This document shows, piece by piece, positions 1 through 8,132 of a DNA stretch of 29,655 bases. Under the pieces are notes generated by a model that saw only the letters and a program-made list of their open reading frames with translations, did no database searches and had not been told where the DNA came from. The stretch is taken from contig JAPOLF010000003.1 of NCBI GenBank assembly GCA_029977305.1, positions 1 through 29,655 of the forward strand, read 5' to 3'. A program made the translations under genes and the position numbers. The DNA is from a bacterium. GTDB lineage: Bacteria; Chloroflexota; Chloroflexia; Thermomicrobiales; UBA6265. How positions within the stretch are numbered: position 1 is the stretch's first letter; the number at the start of each line of letters is the position of its first letter.

Positions 1-768
1 AAGCCAGCGATCGGGATGGAGCTGCGGAGCCCACCATTTCGGCCGCAATCCGTCGCTGGGCTCGACCGACCAGCGGAACCGCCGTTCCTCGATCGCTCGT
101 CCCCAGATCGCCCCGAGATACGCGCGCGCGTCGCGGGCAAGGTCAGCGGAAGTCCGGCGATCATTGGAGGCGGGATGCACGGTCATGAGGGGATCGGCAA
201 TCACGGCCACCGCCTCTGGCTCACGAAGCTCGAGCAACCCCACCGCGAGTCTCAGCGCGTCGGAGTCGGTGACAACCGGCCCCACATCGGTCCCCAGCGC
301 ACCTCGTCGATGGACCACGGCGTGGGCAGCGATGACCATCGGTTGAAGCCACATCACCGGCGGAATGCCGAGGAGGCGCTTTGAACGTGGCACCACCTCC
401 GATTCCCGCCCCGACGGATGTCGTCGGCGCCAGTTCACCCGGACCGCCTTGGTCTTCTGGCCAAACGCGGCGAGTGCGCGCGCCAGAAAGTCAGCGTCCC
501 AGAGAACTCCATCATGGGCATACGCGACCCATGATCCCCGGACCATCTCCCCGAGCTGGTCATCGTCTTGCTGTGCCGGGACACGCCACACCCGGACTCG
601 CGGGTCATCCTGCGGCGGCAGCACGCGCTCCTCGTCAGCGGGAGCCAGCACGATCACCTCGAGATCGGCCATCGTCTGGGCAAGCACCGTCTCCAATGCC
701 GCGTCGATCTCCGGCGAATATGTGCCAGCGGCGAACACGACCGTCACACGGGGCGGCACCGGGTTCAT
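1..768 (-). CDS. GT2-like glycosyltransferase, 3' end cut by window
   Basis: The reading frame is open from an ATG at 768 down to base 1 (256 codons, no stop), so the C-terminus lies outside the window. The N-terminus (residues 8-42) has the GT-A nucleotide-sugar pattern of family 2: a beta strand (VTVVFAAG), then an S/T-Y-x-P-E stretch, an A-L-x-T-V-L-A-Q-T helix and a D-L-E-V-I-V-L strand. Residues 78-96 (GSWVAYAHDGVLWDADFL) align with the usual GxYIxFLDxDDxWxPDxL block, but the acidic DxD triad is reduced to A-H-D-G, so metal and donor binding may differ or be lost. GGAGG lies 7 bases before the ATG. The start overlaps the stop of the MFS gene as ATGA, implying translational coupling. Family membership is recognised by eye; substrate unknown. 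Confidence 0.7.
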   Translation of the reverse strand, partial: MNPVPPRVTVVFAAGTYSPEIDAALETVLAQTMADLEVIVLAPADEERVLPPQDDPRVRVWRVPAQQDDDQLGEMVRGSWVAYAHDGVLWDADFLARALAAFGQKTKAVRVNWRRRHPSGRESEVVPRSKRLLGIPPVMWLQPMVIAAHAVVHRRGALGTDVGPVVTDSDALRLAVGLLELREPEAVAVIADPLMTVHPASNDRRTSADLARDARAYLGAIWGRAIEERRFRWSVEPSDGLRPKWWAPQLHPDRWL

Positions 769-1964
769 GGACTCGCCTCCAGAGTGGATCTCGTCTCCCG
801 CACCAGCATAGCAATGGTCAACGCGGCGAAAACGCCCATGAGGGCGAGCACATACGCACTTCCGGAGAGGCCGATCGAGGCCGCGACCCACCCCACCGTC
901 AACGGGCCGAGCGTCGCCCCGACATCGCCGATCAACCGCCACACCCCGAGGAACTCCCCGGTCGCGCCGGGCGGCGCCAGATCTGCACCGAGCGTCATCA
1001 TCGCCCCCGAGCCGAGACCGTTCCCCAATCCGATCACCACCGACGCCGCCATCAACCCGACGAACCCGTGGGCGAACGGGATCATCGCCACGCCGAGCGC
1101 CATGATCGTGAAACTCGGCACCGAGGCGACCTTCCGCCCAAACCGATCCATGACGACCCCGGCCGGCACGAACATCGCAACGTCGGTCAGCGCCCCGACC
1201 GTCATGATCAAGCCGATATCCGCCGCGTTGAGATGCAAGCGGTCCGCACCGTACAGCGGGATGATCAGGTAACGCCCGGCACGGATCATCTGCGCGAAGG
1301 TGAGCGCCACGGCCGCCGCGCTCAAGTCCTGCCAGTTCCGGTGGAGCGCCACGCGCACCACCGCCCAGCGCTCCCGATGTGGCGGTCCGGCGACCCGCGG
1401 CACGGGTTTCAGGAGGACCACCGAGATCACCAGCGCGAGCCCGGCCAGCATCGCTGCGACCACGAACGACCAACTCAGCCCGACCAGGTCGGCGATCACC
1501 CCGCCGAGCACCGGCCCGAGGAACAGCCCGATCCGGTTGATCCCGCCGAAGGTCGAGAGCGCCTTGCCGCGCTGTCCCACCGGAATCGCCTCGGCGATGT
1601 AGGCGTGCCGCGACAGCCCCCAGATCGCGGTCCCGATCCCGGCGAGGACCCGCAGCACGACCACCCACGTAAAGTCGCCGGCGATCGCCAATGCCAGCGT
1701 GCTCACCGCCACCAAGGCCGAACCGCCGATCATCGCCGGCCGCAACCCGAAACGGCCGAGCGAGGCCCCCGCCGGCACATCCATCACCAGCGTGCCGATG
1801 GCGGCGGCGCCCACCGCGATGCTGATCGCCTTGTAGCCCACGCCGAATGACTGCGCATAGAGCGGTAGCGTCGCGATCAGCAACCCCTGGCTGAAGGCGA
1901 GCAGGGCGGTCGGCAGGTACACCGCGAGGATCGTGGGCGGGATGGACATCCGCTTCATCAACAC
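765..1964 (-). CDS. Major facilitator superfamily transporter
   Basis: A 399-residue polytopic membrane protein with about 12 hydrophobic helices, the normal MFS length. Both halves carry the MFS motif A between helices 2 and 3 and helices 8 and 9: DVPAGASLGRFGLR (about residues 62-75) and VPAGVVMDRFGRK (about 267-279). The Gly/Ala/Pro-rich helix around residues 146-160 resembles the antiporter motif C of drug-efflux members, so proton-coupled export is a reasonable guess, but no substrate can be read. The start is GTG at 1964, with GAGG about 11 bases upstream; an ATG two codons later (1958) is an alternative. Its TGA overlaps the start of the glycosyltransferase downstream, so the two are probably co-expressed and may act on a related cell-surface compound. 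Confidence 0.9.
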   Translation of the reverse strand: MLMKRMSIPPTILAVYLPTALLAFSQGLLIATLPLYAQSFGVGYKAISIAVGAAAIGTLVMDVPAGASLGRFGLRPAMIGGSALVAVSTLALAIAGDFTWVVVLRVLAGIGTAIWGLSRHAYIAEAIPVGQRGKALSTFGGINRIGLFLGPVLGGVIADLVGLSWSFVVAAMLAGLALVISVVLLKPVPRVAGPPHRERWAVVRVALHRNWQDLSAAAVALTFAQMIRAGRYLIIPLYGADRLHLNAADIGLIMTVGALTDVAMFVPAGVVMDRFGRKVASVPSFTIMALGVAMIPFAHGFVGLMAASVVIGLGNGLGSGAMMTLGADLAPPGATGEFLGVWRLIGDVGATLGPLTVGWVAASIGLSGSAYVLALMGVFAALTIAMLVRETRSTLEASP

Positions 1965-2039
1965 GTTGTCATTGGCCTCAGAGGAGCGATCGTTCGCCGC
2001 TTGGGACGGTTGACATCGCCCCGACTCCCGGCACGCGGA

Positions 2040-2048
2040 GTCTATCGT
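2040..2048 (+). promoter_or_regulatory. Candidate -10 of the gene at 2130
   Basis: GTCTATCGT is identical over nine bases with the -10 region of the aldo/keto reductase promoter (22575-22583). No good -35 is 16-18 bases upstream (CCCGAC at 2020-2025), so only the -10 is proposed. A TTGACA at 2010-2015 is too far (27 bases). Confidence 0.3.
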
Positions 2049-2129
2049 GCCTCACCGACCAACCGCCTGTGGCATCATCGTGCCGTCGCCAATCTGCCCG
2101 ATGAGGCGCGGGGCGAAGAGGAGCACGCA

Positions 2130-2732
2130 TTGTTGAACACCTCGTTCACCATCTCCAAACGCGCCGTACTCGTTGCAGCGCTCGCCATCGTTGTCGTCGC
2201 CGGGATGCTCGCGGGGACATTCCTGGTCTCCTCGGCAGGGGGCCGGAAGAAGGCGAACGAGTGGAACTGGCTGGTTGGGACCACCTGGATCGTTCCGAAG
2301 ACGAACCTTCCAGCGGTCTCCTTCGACCCGGAGACGCAGGTCATCAGCAAAGTCCGGGACCAGACCGTGTACCAGATCACCGGCTACCGCGACGCCTACT
2401 TCTGGGGTCCGACCGCATCGAGACTCGGAAACGGCCCCATCATCTGCTCGTCGTTGGTCGGTTCGGTCACCCCTCAGGGCGAGGTATTTCTGCTGTTCAC
2501 CCAGTATCTGGGCAACGATCAGACAATCTTGAACACAGGCTTTGGCCAGATGATCCGGAAGAATGGCACGTGGACGATGCAGAACCAGACCGGGACGTCC
2601 ACCTTCGCGCATTGGGCCTACATGGTGCAGTCAAGCCCGGGCGACGCCACGTGGGAATCGCTGCCCGGCGTCGACATGTCCGTGGATGAGTTCATGAGCG
2701 GCTGCCCCGCTGGCCCCCAGCCGGAGAACTAG
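2130..2732 (+). CDS. Membrane-anchored protein of unknown function
   Basis: I do not recognise this family. The frame opens further upstream (ATG 2001), but the first 43 residues look like untranslated leader (Arg/Pro-rich, no conserved character). GAGGAG sits 6 bases before a TTG at 2130, which gives a 200-residue protein with a short basic N-terminus, one transmembrane helix (about residues 12-34) and an extracytoplasmic domain. That domain is rich in Trp, Tyr, Thr and Asn (WNWLVGTTWIVP at 46-57; GTWTMQNQTGTSTFAHWAY at 146-164) with alternating beta-strand character and two Cys (106 and 192) that could pair. It is flanked by the divergent MFS gene and by ftsY downstream. The TTG at 2133 is an equally possible start. 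Confidence 0.65.
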   Translation: MLNTSFTISKRAVLVAALAIVVVAGMLAGTFLVSSAGGRKKANEWNWLVGTTWIVPKTNLPAVSFDPETQVISKVRDQTVYQITGYRDAYFWGPTASRLGNGPIICSSLVGSVTPQGEVFLLFTQYLGNDQTILNTGFGQMIRKNGTWTMQNQTGTSTFAHWAYMVQSSPGDATWESLPGVDMSVDEFMSGCPAGPQPEN

Positions 2733-2830
2733 CCTTTCCGCGATCCGGTTCAGCGCAACGAAACGACACCTGGCCCGGTCCAATGGCCCGGCGGCACGTT
2801 ATGCCGCACACTACCCAGCAGAGTCCCGCT

Positions 2831-2866
2831 GTGGGCCGCCGAACTGTCGGGGCGGACCGCGGCCAC
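2831..2866 (+). other. Hairpin in region upstream of ftsY
   Basis: GTGGGCCGC (2831-2839) and GCGGCCAC (2859-2866) pair with one bulged G; inside, CCGA/TCGG closes an ACTG loop (2839-2850). A smaller GCGGCA/TGCCGC hairpin lies at 2791-2807. Both are in the 178 bases between the unknown gene and ftsY. The first could end the upstream transcript; the second would be in an ftsY leader. No T tract follows either. Confidence 0.35.
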
Positions 2867-2910
2867 GGGTTCCCTCTACCAGACCACCCGCCATCGCCCC
2901 GGAGTCGCCC

Positions 2911-3879
2911 GTGATCTTCAAGTTCTTCAAGCGCAAGAGCCAGCCCGACGTCCAGATCGAGCAAACCCTCGAGAAGACGCGGCGAGGTGTCTTCTCCGAG
3001 ATCTCCCGTCTCTTCGATCGCGGCAGGCTGGACGAAGAGTTCTATGAGGAACTCGAGATGCTGCTGATCCAAGCCGATGTCGGCTGGGATGTCAGCCAAA
3101 AACTGGTCGCGGACCTCCGCCAACGTGTCGAGACCCTGAACATCGAGGATTCCGCCCTCGCCCGCGACATCCTCCGTGAGGAGATGATCGCCCTGCTCGA
3201 GTTCTCGATGCGGAACCGGCAGGTGAAGATCCTGCAGCGCGGGGTCCCGTTCGTGATCATGGTGGTCGGCGTCAACGGCGTCGGGAAGACGACCTCGATC
3301 GCCAAACTCGCCGCCTACCACCAAGGCTTCGGGCGCTCGGTGATGCTCGCCGCCGGCGACACCTTCCGCGCCGCTGCGATCGACCAATTGAAGATCTGGG
3401 GCGATCGCCTCGGCGTGCCGGTCATCGCCGGTGAGCAAGGCGGCGATCCCGGTGCCGTCGTCTTCGATGCCATGCAAGCCGCCCATGCGCGCAACGTCGA
3501 CGTCCTCATCGTTGACACCGCGGGCCGCCTCCACACCAAGCACAACCTGATGGCCGAGCTCGGGAAGCTCCGCACGATCATGCAGAAGACCGTGCCCGAT
3601 GCGCCGCAGGAGACCATCCTCGTCATCGATGCCACCACCGGCCAGAACGGCCTGGTGCAGGCGAACGAGTTCTCCAAGTCCGTCAAGATCAGCGACATCC
3701 TCATCGCCAAGCTCGACGGCACCGCAAAGGGTGGCATCGCATTTGCGGTCGCAAAAGAACTCGGCACCCCGATCAGTTACATCGGCACCGGGGAGAAGGC
3801 CGTTGATCTGGCAGAGTTCCGCCCCGATGTGTATGTTGACTCCCTGTTCTTCGGCGAGGGTGGCCTCACCGACGACTGA
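2911..3879 (+). CDS. ftsY: Signal recognition particle receptor FtsY
   Basis: FtsY is the membrane-associated SRP-GTPase that docks ribosome-SRP complexes at the Sec translocon. The 322-residue protein has the helical N domain (about 15-100) and the G domain: P-loop GVNGVGKT (120-127), the SRP-GTPase insertion box with DTFRAAA (150-156), DTAGR (202-206), the guanine-specificity motif as AKLDG (266-270; T-K-L-D in most family members, here A-K-L-D), and the closing GTGE (292-295). The TTGQN at 242-246 and the absence of an M domain identify FtsY rather than Ffh. The acidic A domain of E. coli FtsY is missing; only a short basic N-terminus (KFFKRK) remains, as in many Gram-positive-type FtsYs. 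The start is GTG with GGAG 6 bases upstream. ffh follows after 50 bases, so both halves of the targeting machine are co-located. Confidence 0.96.
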   Translation: MIFKFFKRKSQPDVQIEQTLEKTRRGVFSEISRLFDRGRLDEEFYEELEMLLIQADVGWDVSQKLVADLRQRVETLNIEDSALARDILREEMIALLEFSMRNRQVKILQRGVPFVIMVVGVNGVGKTTSIAKLAAYHQGFGRSVMLAAGDTFRAAAIDQLKIWGDRLGVPVIAGEQGGDPGAVVFDAMQAAHARNVDVLIVDTAGRLHTKHNLMAELGKLRTIMQKTVPDAPQETILVIDATTGQNGLVQANEFSKSVKISDILIAKLDGTAKGGIAFAVAKELGTPISYIGTGEKAVDLAEFRPDVYVDSLFFGEGGLTDD

Positions 3880-3929
3880 CGCGCACCGCGCACGCACCCA
3901 GCCGCCTTGCAGTTCCGGAGCAATCGCCC

Positions 3930-5291
3930 ATGTTCGAATCATTGACAGATCGGCTGAATGAGACCTTCACCAAGCTCGGCCGCAAGGGCCGCCTGACCGA
4001 GCAGGATGTCGACGAGGCGATGCGCGAGGTGCGGCGCGCCCTCCTCGAGGCCGACGTCAACTTCAAGGTCGCCAAGGACTTCGTCGCCGCCGTGCGCGAA
4101 CGTGCTGTCGGGCAGGATGTGCTCAAGTCGCTGACCCCGGCGCAAACGGTGATCGGCATCGCCAACGAGGAATTGATCAAGGTTCTCGGTGAGGATGTCG
4201 AGCCGCTGCGCAATCCCGACAAACCGCCGCAGATCATCATGCTGGTCGGGTTGCAGGGATCGGGCAAGACGACCCACGCCGGCAAACTCGCACTCCACCT
4301 GCGGAAGGGCGGACGCGCGCCGTTGCTCGTCGCCGCCGACGTCTACCGCCCAGCCGCGGTCAAGCAGTTGGAGACTCTCGGCAAGCAGGTCGGCATCCCC
4401 GTGTACGAGGAGGGCACCACCTCCAGTCCCGTGGTGATCGCCGAGCACGCCGTTGCCTACGCCAAGGAGCGCGGCCTCAACCCGGTGATCATCGACACCG
4501 CCGGTCGCCTCCAGATCGACGACGCCCTGATGCAGGAACTCGTCGACATCCGGGAGACCGTCCACCCCACGGAGATCCTCCTCGTCGCTGATGCGATGAC
4601 CGGGCAGGAGGCCGTCGGGGTCGCCGAGACCTTCCACACCCGCGTCGGAGCCACCGGCCTGATTCTGACCAAGATGGATGGCGATGCCCGCGGTGGCGCG
4701 GCGCTCTCGATCCGGGCGGTCACCGGGGTGCCGATCAAATTCATCGGCACCGGCGAAAAACTCGACGCTCTGGAGCCGTTCTATCCGAACCGGCTCGCCA
4801 GCCGCATCCTCGGCATGGGCGACGTGCTCTCCCTGATTGAACGCGCCCAGCAGACGATGACCGGCGAGGAAGAGGATCCAGAAAAGCTCCAGCAACGTCT
4901 GATGAAGGGACAGTTCACCCTCGAGGACTTCCTGAGCCAGTTGCAGAAGATCAAACAGATGGGCCCGCTCAGCCAGATCCTCGAGATGCTGCCCGGCGTG
5001 GGCCAACAATTGCGACAGGCGAAGGCGGAGATCTCGGACGACGCCTACAAGCACATCGAGGCGATCATCTATTCGATGACCGCAGATGAGCGGCGCAATC
5101 CGGAGATCATCGGCAAGCAGCGCACGGCGCGCATCGCCAAGGGAAGCGGCCGCACGCCGCAGGAAGTCAAAGCACTGCTGAAGCAGTTCGAAGAGATGCA
5201 GAAAATGATGGCCCAGATGGGCAAGTTCGCGAAGAAGGGCAAGATGCCCCCGGGGCTCGGCAAGGGCGGATTCCCCGGACTCCCGTTCTGA
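3930..5291 (+). CDS. ffh: Signal recognition particle protein Ffh
   Basis: Ffh binds signal sequences and the SRP RNA, and forms a GTP-dependent complex with FtsY. The 453 residues match the family length. The N domain spans about 1-90. The G domain has GLQGSGKTT (107-115), DVYRPAA (137-143), DTAGRLQ (189-195), TKMDGDARGG (247-256) and GTGE (273-276). The Met-rich M domain (about 330-435) includes FTLEDFLSQLQ, the MGPLSQILEMLPG finger-loop region and the RNA-binding segment with SMTADER, RRNPEI and RIAKGSGR. It ends in a Gly/Pro/Phe-rich tail. The ATG at 3930 has GGAG about 10 bases upstream. The gene lies between ftsY and a lipoprotein gene 31 bases downstream, consistent with one unit. The SRP RNA gene was looked for nearby and not found. 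Confidence 0.97.
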   Translation: MFESLTDRLNETFTKLGRKGRLTEQDVDEAMREVRRALLEADVNFKVAKDFVAAVRERAVGQDVLKSLTPAQTVIGIANEELIKVLGEDVEPLRNPDKPPQIIMLVGLQGSGKTTHAGKLALHLRKGGRAPLLVAADVYRPAAVKQLETLGKQVGIPVYEEGTTSSPVVIAEHAVAYAKERGLNPVIIDTAGRLQIDDALMQELVDIRETVHPTEILLVADAMTGQEAVGVAETFHTRVGATGLILTKMDGDARGGAALSIRAVTGVPIKFIGTGEKLDALEPFYPNRLASRILGMGDVLSLIERAQQTMTGEEEDPEKLQQRLMKGQFTLEDFLSQLQKIKQMGPLSQILEMLPGVGQQLRQAKAEISDDAYKHIEAIIYSMTADERRNPEIIGKQRTARIAKGSGRTPQEVKALLKQFEEMQKMMAQMGKFAKKGKMPPGLGKGGFPGLPF

Positions 5292-5322
5292 TCACTCGCT
5301 CGCCCGAATCCGCGGAGGCACG

Positions 5323-5967
5323 ATGACCGCGACACTCACCCGGATCTCCCGCTACTCCGCCCTCGCCCTGTTGCTCAGTCTGGTGCTGGCTGCATGCGGC
5401 GGGAAGACCGAACCGTCCGCCTCGGCACCGGAGGCGACGACCGTCGCGGAGGCCGCGGCCAGTCCTGCGGCGATGGACCAATCCGCCTTTGATCTGCCGG
5501 GCGTCGCCACCCCGGTGCCACCGCGCCCGGAGATCGCGGGCGTGGTCTTCTTCGACGTCGCGAGCCGCGCCCACACCGATGAGGCCGTCACCTACGACCA
5601 ATCGCCGCCCGTCGGCGGGGCGCATGCGCCAGCGTGGCAGAGTTGCGCCTACTATGAGGCTGCGATCCCCAACGAGCGCGCCGTCCATTCGATGGAGCAT
5701 GGCGCGGTATGGATAACCTACAACGCCAACCTCGCCAACCCGGATCGCAAAATCCTCAAGTCCCTCGCGAAGAACAACCCGTTCGTTCTCGTCAGCGAGT
5801 ACCCCGCACAGGACTCACCGATCGTGCTCAACGCGTGGGGCGCGCAGCTCCCGCTTGACCATGCCGATGACGACCGCCTGCAAGCCTTCGTTGATTTCTA
5901 TGCCGACAACGGACCGGAGAAGGCTCCATGTGTCGACGGCGGCTCCACGGAAGTGGCCACGTCTTGA
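5323..5967 (+). CDS. DUF3105-type lipoprotein
   Basis: A 214-residue lipoprotein with a type II signal peptide: a hydrophobic stretch and the lipobox LAAC, with Cys at residue 25. A Ser/Ala/Glu-rich linker follows. The mature domain has the DUF3105 pattern: H-x4-V-x-Y with PPVGGAHAP near residues 84-100, then the signature VHSMEHGAVWITY (about 121-133), and an LDHADDDRLQAFVDFY segment towards the end. The repeated His residues suggest metal binding, but the biochemical role of DUF3105 is unknown to me. GGAGG lies 6 bases upstream of the ATG. It follows ffh by 31 bases and precedes the subtilase by 23, so the two exported proteins may be translated from the SRP-pathway transcript. Family call is by motif recognition. 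Confidence 0.85.
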   Translation: MTATLTRISRYSALALLLSLVLAACGGKTEPSASAPEATTVAEAAASPAAMDQSAFDLPGVATPVPPRPEIAGVVFFDVASRAHTDEAVTYDQSPPVGGAHAPAWQSCAYYEAAIPNERAVHSMEHGAVWITYNANLANPDRKILKSLAKNNPFVLVSEYPAQDSPIVLNAWGAQLPLDHADDDRLQAFVDFYADNGPEKAPCVDGGSTEVATS

Positions 5968-5990
5968 ACACGCGCTCCAGAGGGGAACTC

Positions 5991-7733
5991 ATGACAGGCA
6001 AACGCATCACCATGGGCCGCTGGCTTACCGTCATCGTGACCCTCGGCCTCTTCTTGACCTCACTGCAGCCGACCGCGGGGTACGTCGGGGAGGAGCAGGC
6101 GTCTGGGACCGCCATCGCGCAGGCGCAGCGCCGTCCGCACCGCCCGCAAGTCGTCGACGCCGAGGCCATGCGCAACCGCCGCCCCAACGAGACGTGGTAC
6201 ATCGTCTCGCTGAAAGACGACCGCGTCGATCCGGTCGCCGTCGCCGAGGAGACGCGCAGCGTCGCGCCCGAGTCGACCGCCATCGGCTTCATCTACCGCC
6301 ACGCCATCAACGGGTTCTCCGCACGCCTCACCCGCCGACAAGTGGACCGTCTGAAGGCCGATGACCGGGTCGCTGGGGTGATGGTCGATGGCCCGGTTGA
6401 GCGGTACATCCAGACGATCCCGGATGGCGTGGACCGGATCGAGGCCTCGCCGCTCGAGAAGAACGCCACCGCGCGCATCAACGGGATCGACGGGGCCGAC
6501 GGCAGTATCGAGCGGGTGAACGTGGGTGTCGCGGTGCTCGATGGTGCCGTGTACCCCGGCAACACGGACCTGAACTTCGAGGCTCAAATCGATTGCACGA
6601 ATGACGCGGAATTCGGCGGGGATTGGCACGCCACGCACGTCGCCGGGACCATCGGCGCTCTCGACAATACCGATCGCGTGGTCGGTGTCGCCCCCGGAGT
6701 GAAGATCTATTCATACAAGGTCTTCCCAACAACCGGGCCGGGGAGTTGGAGTTACGTCACGTGCGCTCTTGATGCCATCGCGGAGAATCCGGCGCTGACG
6801 CCCGTTGCCAACATGAGCCTCGGTGCAGATTACGACCAACCGGTGGACGACGGCAATTGCGGCAACACCTTCAGGGATCCTGTGCATCAGGCGATTTGCC
6901 AAGTGGTGAATGCAGGCGTGACCGTTGTTGTCGCTGCCGGAAATGATTGTATTGACGCGCAGTTTGTCGTCCCTGCAGCGTATGACGAAGTTATCACCGT
7001 CGGTGCGATGACCGACAGCGATGGGCTCAACGGCGGGGCTGGCTCCGCGCTTTCCGATGAGAATTGCGCCCAACAGGCCGTCAACGCCCCCGATGACCAA
7101 TTCGCGCCGTTCAGCAACTGGGGTGATGACGTCGACATCCTTGCCCCGGGTGTCGAAGTCTTGTCATTGTTCTACAGCGATCAGTTCCACAACAGCGGCA
7201 CCGCATACGCATCTGGGACCAGCATGGCCGCTCCGCACGTTGCCGGGGCCGCCGCTCTCTACATCGCGACCCACGCCACCGCGACGCCCGCCGATGTGAA
7301 AGCCGGCCTCCTCGCTGCTCGCGAGGCGGTTACCATCCCCAACCCATGGCCAAACGGCGGCCCCGCCCAAATGACGCAGGGCGTGCTCAACGTCAACGAC
7401 TATGGCGCGTGGGGCAGCATCCCGGACACCACCGATCCGACGGTCTCGATCACCTCGCCCGCCGCCGGCGCCAAGGTGAAGTCGCCGGTCGTCATCCACG
7501 TCACCGCCGCCGACGCCGGCGGCAGCGGCCTGCGCAACGTGAAGCTCTTCCGCTGCACGGGAACGACGGCGGACACCTGCACCACCCAGATCGGCACGGA
7601 TACCTCGGCCCCCTTCTCCTTCACGGTGAAGCAGAAGAAGGGCACCCTTACCTTCATGGTGACGGCCACGGACAACGCGGGAAACACGACGAACTACCCG
7701 GTACGCAGCGTCACCATCAAACGCAAACGCTGA
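5991..7733 (+). CDS. Secreted subtilisin-like serine protease (S8)
   Basis: A 580-residue exported protease. The order is: signal peptide (about 1-45), an I9-type inhibitory propeptide (about 68-140, with WYIVSLKDD and AINGFSARLT), the peptidase S8 domain (about 175-455) and a C-terminal Ig-like domain (about 481-577). The catalytic triad is D184 (VAVLDGAV), H213 (WHATHVAGT) and S411 (SGTSMAAPHVAG); the oxyanion-hole Asn is N274 (ANMSLG). The Asp motif reads LDGAV rather than the common IDTGV. Eight Cys in the mature region suggest disulfides. ATG 5991 is chosen over an in-frame upstream ATG at 5928 because AGAGGGGA precedes it and the signal peptide begins there; the longer form would overlap the lipoprotein gene. 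The gene ends 6 bases from the convergent DUF3037 gene. Confidence 0.93.
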   Translation: MTGKRITMGRWLTVIVTLGLFLTSLQPTAGYVGEEQASGTAIAQAQRRPHRPQVVDAEAMRNRRPNETWYIVSLKDDRVDPVAVAEETRSVAPESTAIGFIYRHAINGFSARLTRRQVDRLKADDRVAGVMVDGPVERYIQTIPDGVDRIEASPLEKNATARINGIDGADGSIERVNVGVAVLDGAVYPGNTDLNFEAQIDCTNDAEFGGDWHATHVAGTIGALDNTDRVVGVAPGVKIYSYKVFPTTGPGSWSYVTCALDAIAENPALTPVANMSLGADYDQPVDDGNCGNTFRDPVHQAICQVVNAGVTVVVAAGNDCIDAQFVVPAAYDEVITVGAMTDSDGLNGGAGSALSDENCAQQAVNAPDDQFAPFSNWGDDVDILAPGVEVLSLFYSDQFHNSGTAYASGTSMAAPHVAGAAALYIATHATATPADVKAGLLAAREAVTIPNPWPNGGPAQMTQGVLNVNDYGAWGSIPDTTDPTVSITSPAAGAKVKSPVVIHVTAADAGGSGLRNVKLFRCTGTTADTCTTQIGTDTSAPFSFTVKQKKGTLTFMVTATDNAGNTTNYPVRSVTIKRKR

Positions 7734-7739
7734 TCGCCT

Positions 7740-8132
7740 TCACTCGGCGGTGATCACCAAGCGGCGGAACAGCTGCTCAAGCTCACGCGCAGGATCATCC
7801 GTCGCGCCGCCATGGACCGGCCCCGGCTGCACCACCGTGCTGGCCGGGGCGGTGATCCACCCGAACCGCTCCGGTGCCGGCAGCAGCGCGATCTCCCCGC
7901 CCCGTGGATCACCTTCGGCGACCAATTGGATTGAATCCAGCATCACGCGCACGGCATCTCTGTCGAGATTCGGGGCGAGAAGGTGCAGGCGCGTTTCGTC
8001 GACGGCGATCCGCACCGCAAGGAACCGCTTCGCCCGCGCATGCAGCACCACGCCGACATTGATGCGCTCGCCGCGCTCGATGCTCGGCACCACCTGCAGC
8101 ACGGCGTAGGCATAGGGCACTCGCTCAGCCAC
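7740..8132 (-). CDS. DUF3037 family protein, partner of HipA-like kinase
   Basis: A 130-residue protein whose N-terminus (VPYAYAVLQVVPSIERGERI, then NVGVVL) is the DUF3037 signature, a small alpha/beta domain of unknown function. The open frame extends further upstream, but that extension is Arg-rich shadow sequence inside the kinase gene. The GTG at 8132 is chosen because homologous character begins exactly there and it gives an 8-base overlap (GTGGCTGA) with the stop of the kinase gene, indicating translational coupling. HipA-like kinases of this type are commonly followed by a DUF3037 gene, which supports both calls. The product may be a substrate, regulator or accessory of the kinase; that is inference. 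No membrane segment or signal peptide is visible. Confidence 0.82.
   Translation of the reverse strand: MAERVPYAYAVLQVVPSIERGERINVGVVLHARAKRFLAVRIAVDETRLHLLAPNLDRDAVRVMLDSIQLVAEGDPRGGEIALLPAPERFGWITAPASTVVQPGPVHGGATDDPARELEQLFRRLVITAE

Noticed and set aside
381..1850. Open frame of 489 codons on the plus strand
   Set aside because: Product is rich in His, Arg and Pro, an antisense artefact of the glycosyltransferase and MFS genes, which show family motifs on the minus strand.
2010..2015. TTGACA as -35 for the gene at 2130
   Set aside because: No -10-like hexamer lies 16-18 bases downstream; the nearest (TATCGT) is 27 bases away.
2001..2129. Longer N-terminus of the unknown protein from ATG 2001
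   Set aside because: The extension is Arg/Pro-rich and ends exactly at a GAGGAG-spaced TTG followed by a transmembrane anchor.
3930..3945. GTTCGAATC as a tRNA T-arm
   Set aside because: It is the first codons of ffh (MFESL); no acceptor stem or anticodon arm surrounds it.
2733..5322. SRP RNA gene near ffh or ftsY
   Set aside because: The conserved GGAAG/GCAGC domain IV core was looked for in the non-coding stretches and is absent. The hairpins upstream of ftsY do not match.
7731..7755. Bidirectional terminator between subtilase and DUF3037 genes
   Set aside because: TGATC/GATCA arms pair only with a bulge, lie over both stop codons, and have no T tract; too weak to annotate.
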